From the NCBI RefSeq assembly GCF_004027225.2, contig NC_046358.1, positions 1,647,180-1,711,179 of the forward strand: a DNA stretch of 64,000 nt. Reading direction: 5' to 3'. The DNA is from Strigops habroptila. Its lineage: Eukaryota; Chordata; Aves; Psittaciformes; Psittacidae. Of this stretch, positions 63,651-64,000 are shown piece after piece. Positions within the stretch are counted from its first letter, which is position 1; each line of letters starts with the position of its first letter. The notes under the pieces were generated by a model. That model was given only the letters and a program-made list of their open reading frames with translations, was not told where the DNA came from and did not search any database. The translations under genes were made by a program, and so were the position numbers.

Positions 63651-64000
63651 CCTGCAGCACAGAACCCCCCATGTGCTGGGCTGCACCCCCAAAGCATAAG
63701 CAGCAGGTCAAGGGAGGGGATTCTCCCCCTCTGCTGTGCTCTGGGGAGACCCCCCCTGCAGCCCTGATCCAGCTCTGGGGCCAGGTAGTGACAGGCCAAG
63801 AGGGAATGGCTTTAACCTGCCAGAAGGGAGATTGAGATGAGCTCTGAGGCAGAAGCTCTTCCCTGTGAGGGTGCTGAGGCGCTGGCACAGGGTGCCCAGA
63901 GAAGCTGTGGCTGCCCCATCCCTGGCAGTGTTCAAGGCCAGGTTGGACACAGGGGCTTGGAGCAACCTGCTCTAGTGGAAGGTGTCCCTGCCCGTGGCAG
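63651..64000 (+). mobile_element. CR1 LINE fragment running off the window
   Basis: Plus-strand CR1 opening with the same AGCCTGCAGCACAGAAC-type block as 50412, with a deletion near 63785, and still open at base 64000, where the 3' tail would follow. Confidence 0.92.

Overview
This window is nuclear DNA from a bird. The evidence is some two dozen 5'-truncated CR1 LINE fragments ending in the avian ATTCTATG-type tail, a solo LTR of an avian endogenous retrovirus, and multi-exon genes (TMEM258, MYRF) whose proteins align with the vertebrate ones as I remember them. The species cannot be told from the sequence alone.

The left half (1 to about 33000) is an olfactory receptor (OR) cluster of seven single-exon class II receptor genes. 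Two near-identical minus-strand copies (1-584, cut by the window edge, and 3897-4856) lie in a tandem segmental duplication of about 4.3-5 kb; a CR1 element sits only in the second copy. Four plus-strand receptors follow (9850, 15626, 22603, 27016), then one minus-strand receptor (31784-32722). All visible reading frames are open. Spacers of 3-7 kb hold CR1 fragments, short tandem repeats and AT-rich tracts.

The right half (38500-64000) holds three housekeeping or developmental genes. FEN1 (minus, one intact coding exon, 382 aa) and TMEM258 (plus, three exons, 79 aa) are divergent around a GC-rich promoter at about 40900-41085. TMEM258 and MYRF are tail to tail. MYRF (minus) runs off the right edge: 19 coding exons cover 742 residues from inside the DNA-binding domain to the stop, including the self-cleavage (S74/ICA) domain, the coiled coil, the membrane segment and the ER-luminal tail. 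MYRF introns are loaded with CR1, mostly antisense to the gene.

The most unusual structure is around the FEN1-TMEM258 promoter. About 15 tandem units of about 37 bp each carry the 8-mer GCCGCCAT, which matches the YY1 core. A diverged direct repeat of about 150 bp lies on both sides of the promoter, and a 545-bp solo LTR with a perfect 5-bp target duplication interrupts one of these repeats. The other repeat preserves the unoccupied form of the site. I saw no wholly new gene system, CRISPR array or RNA gene.
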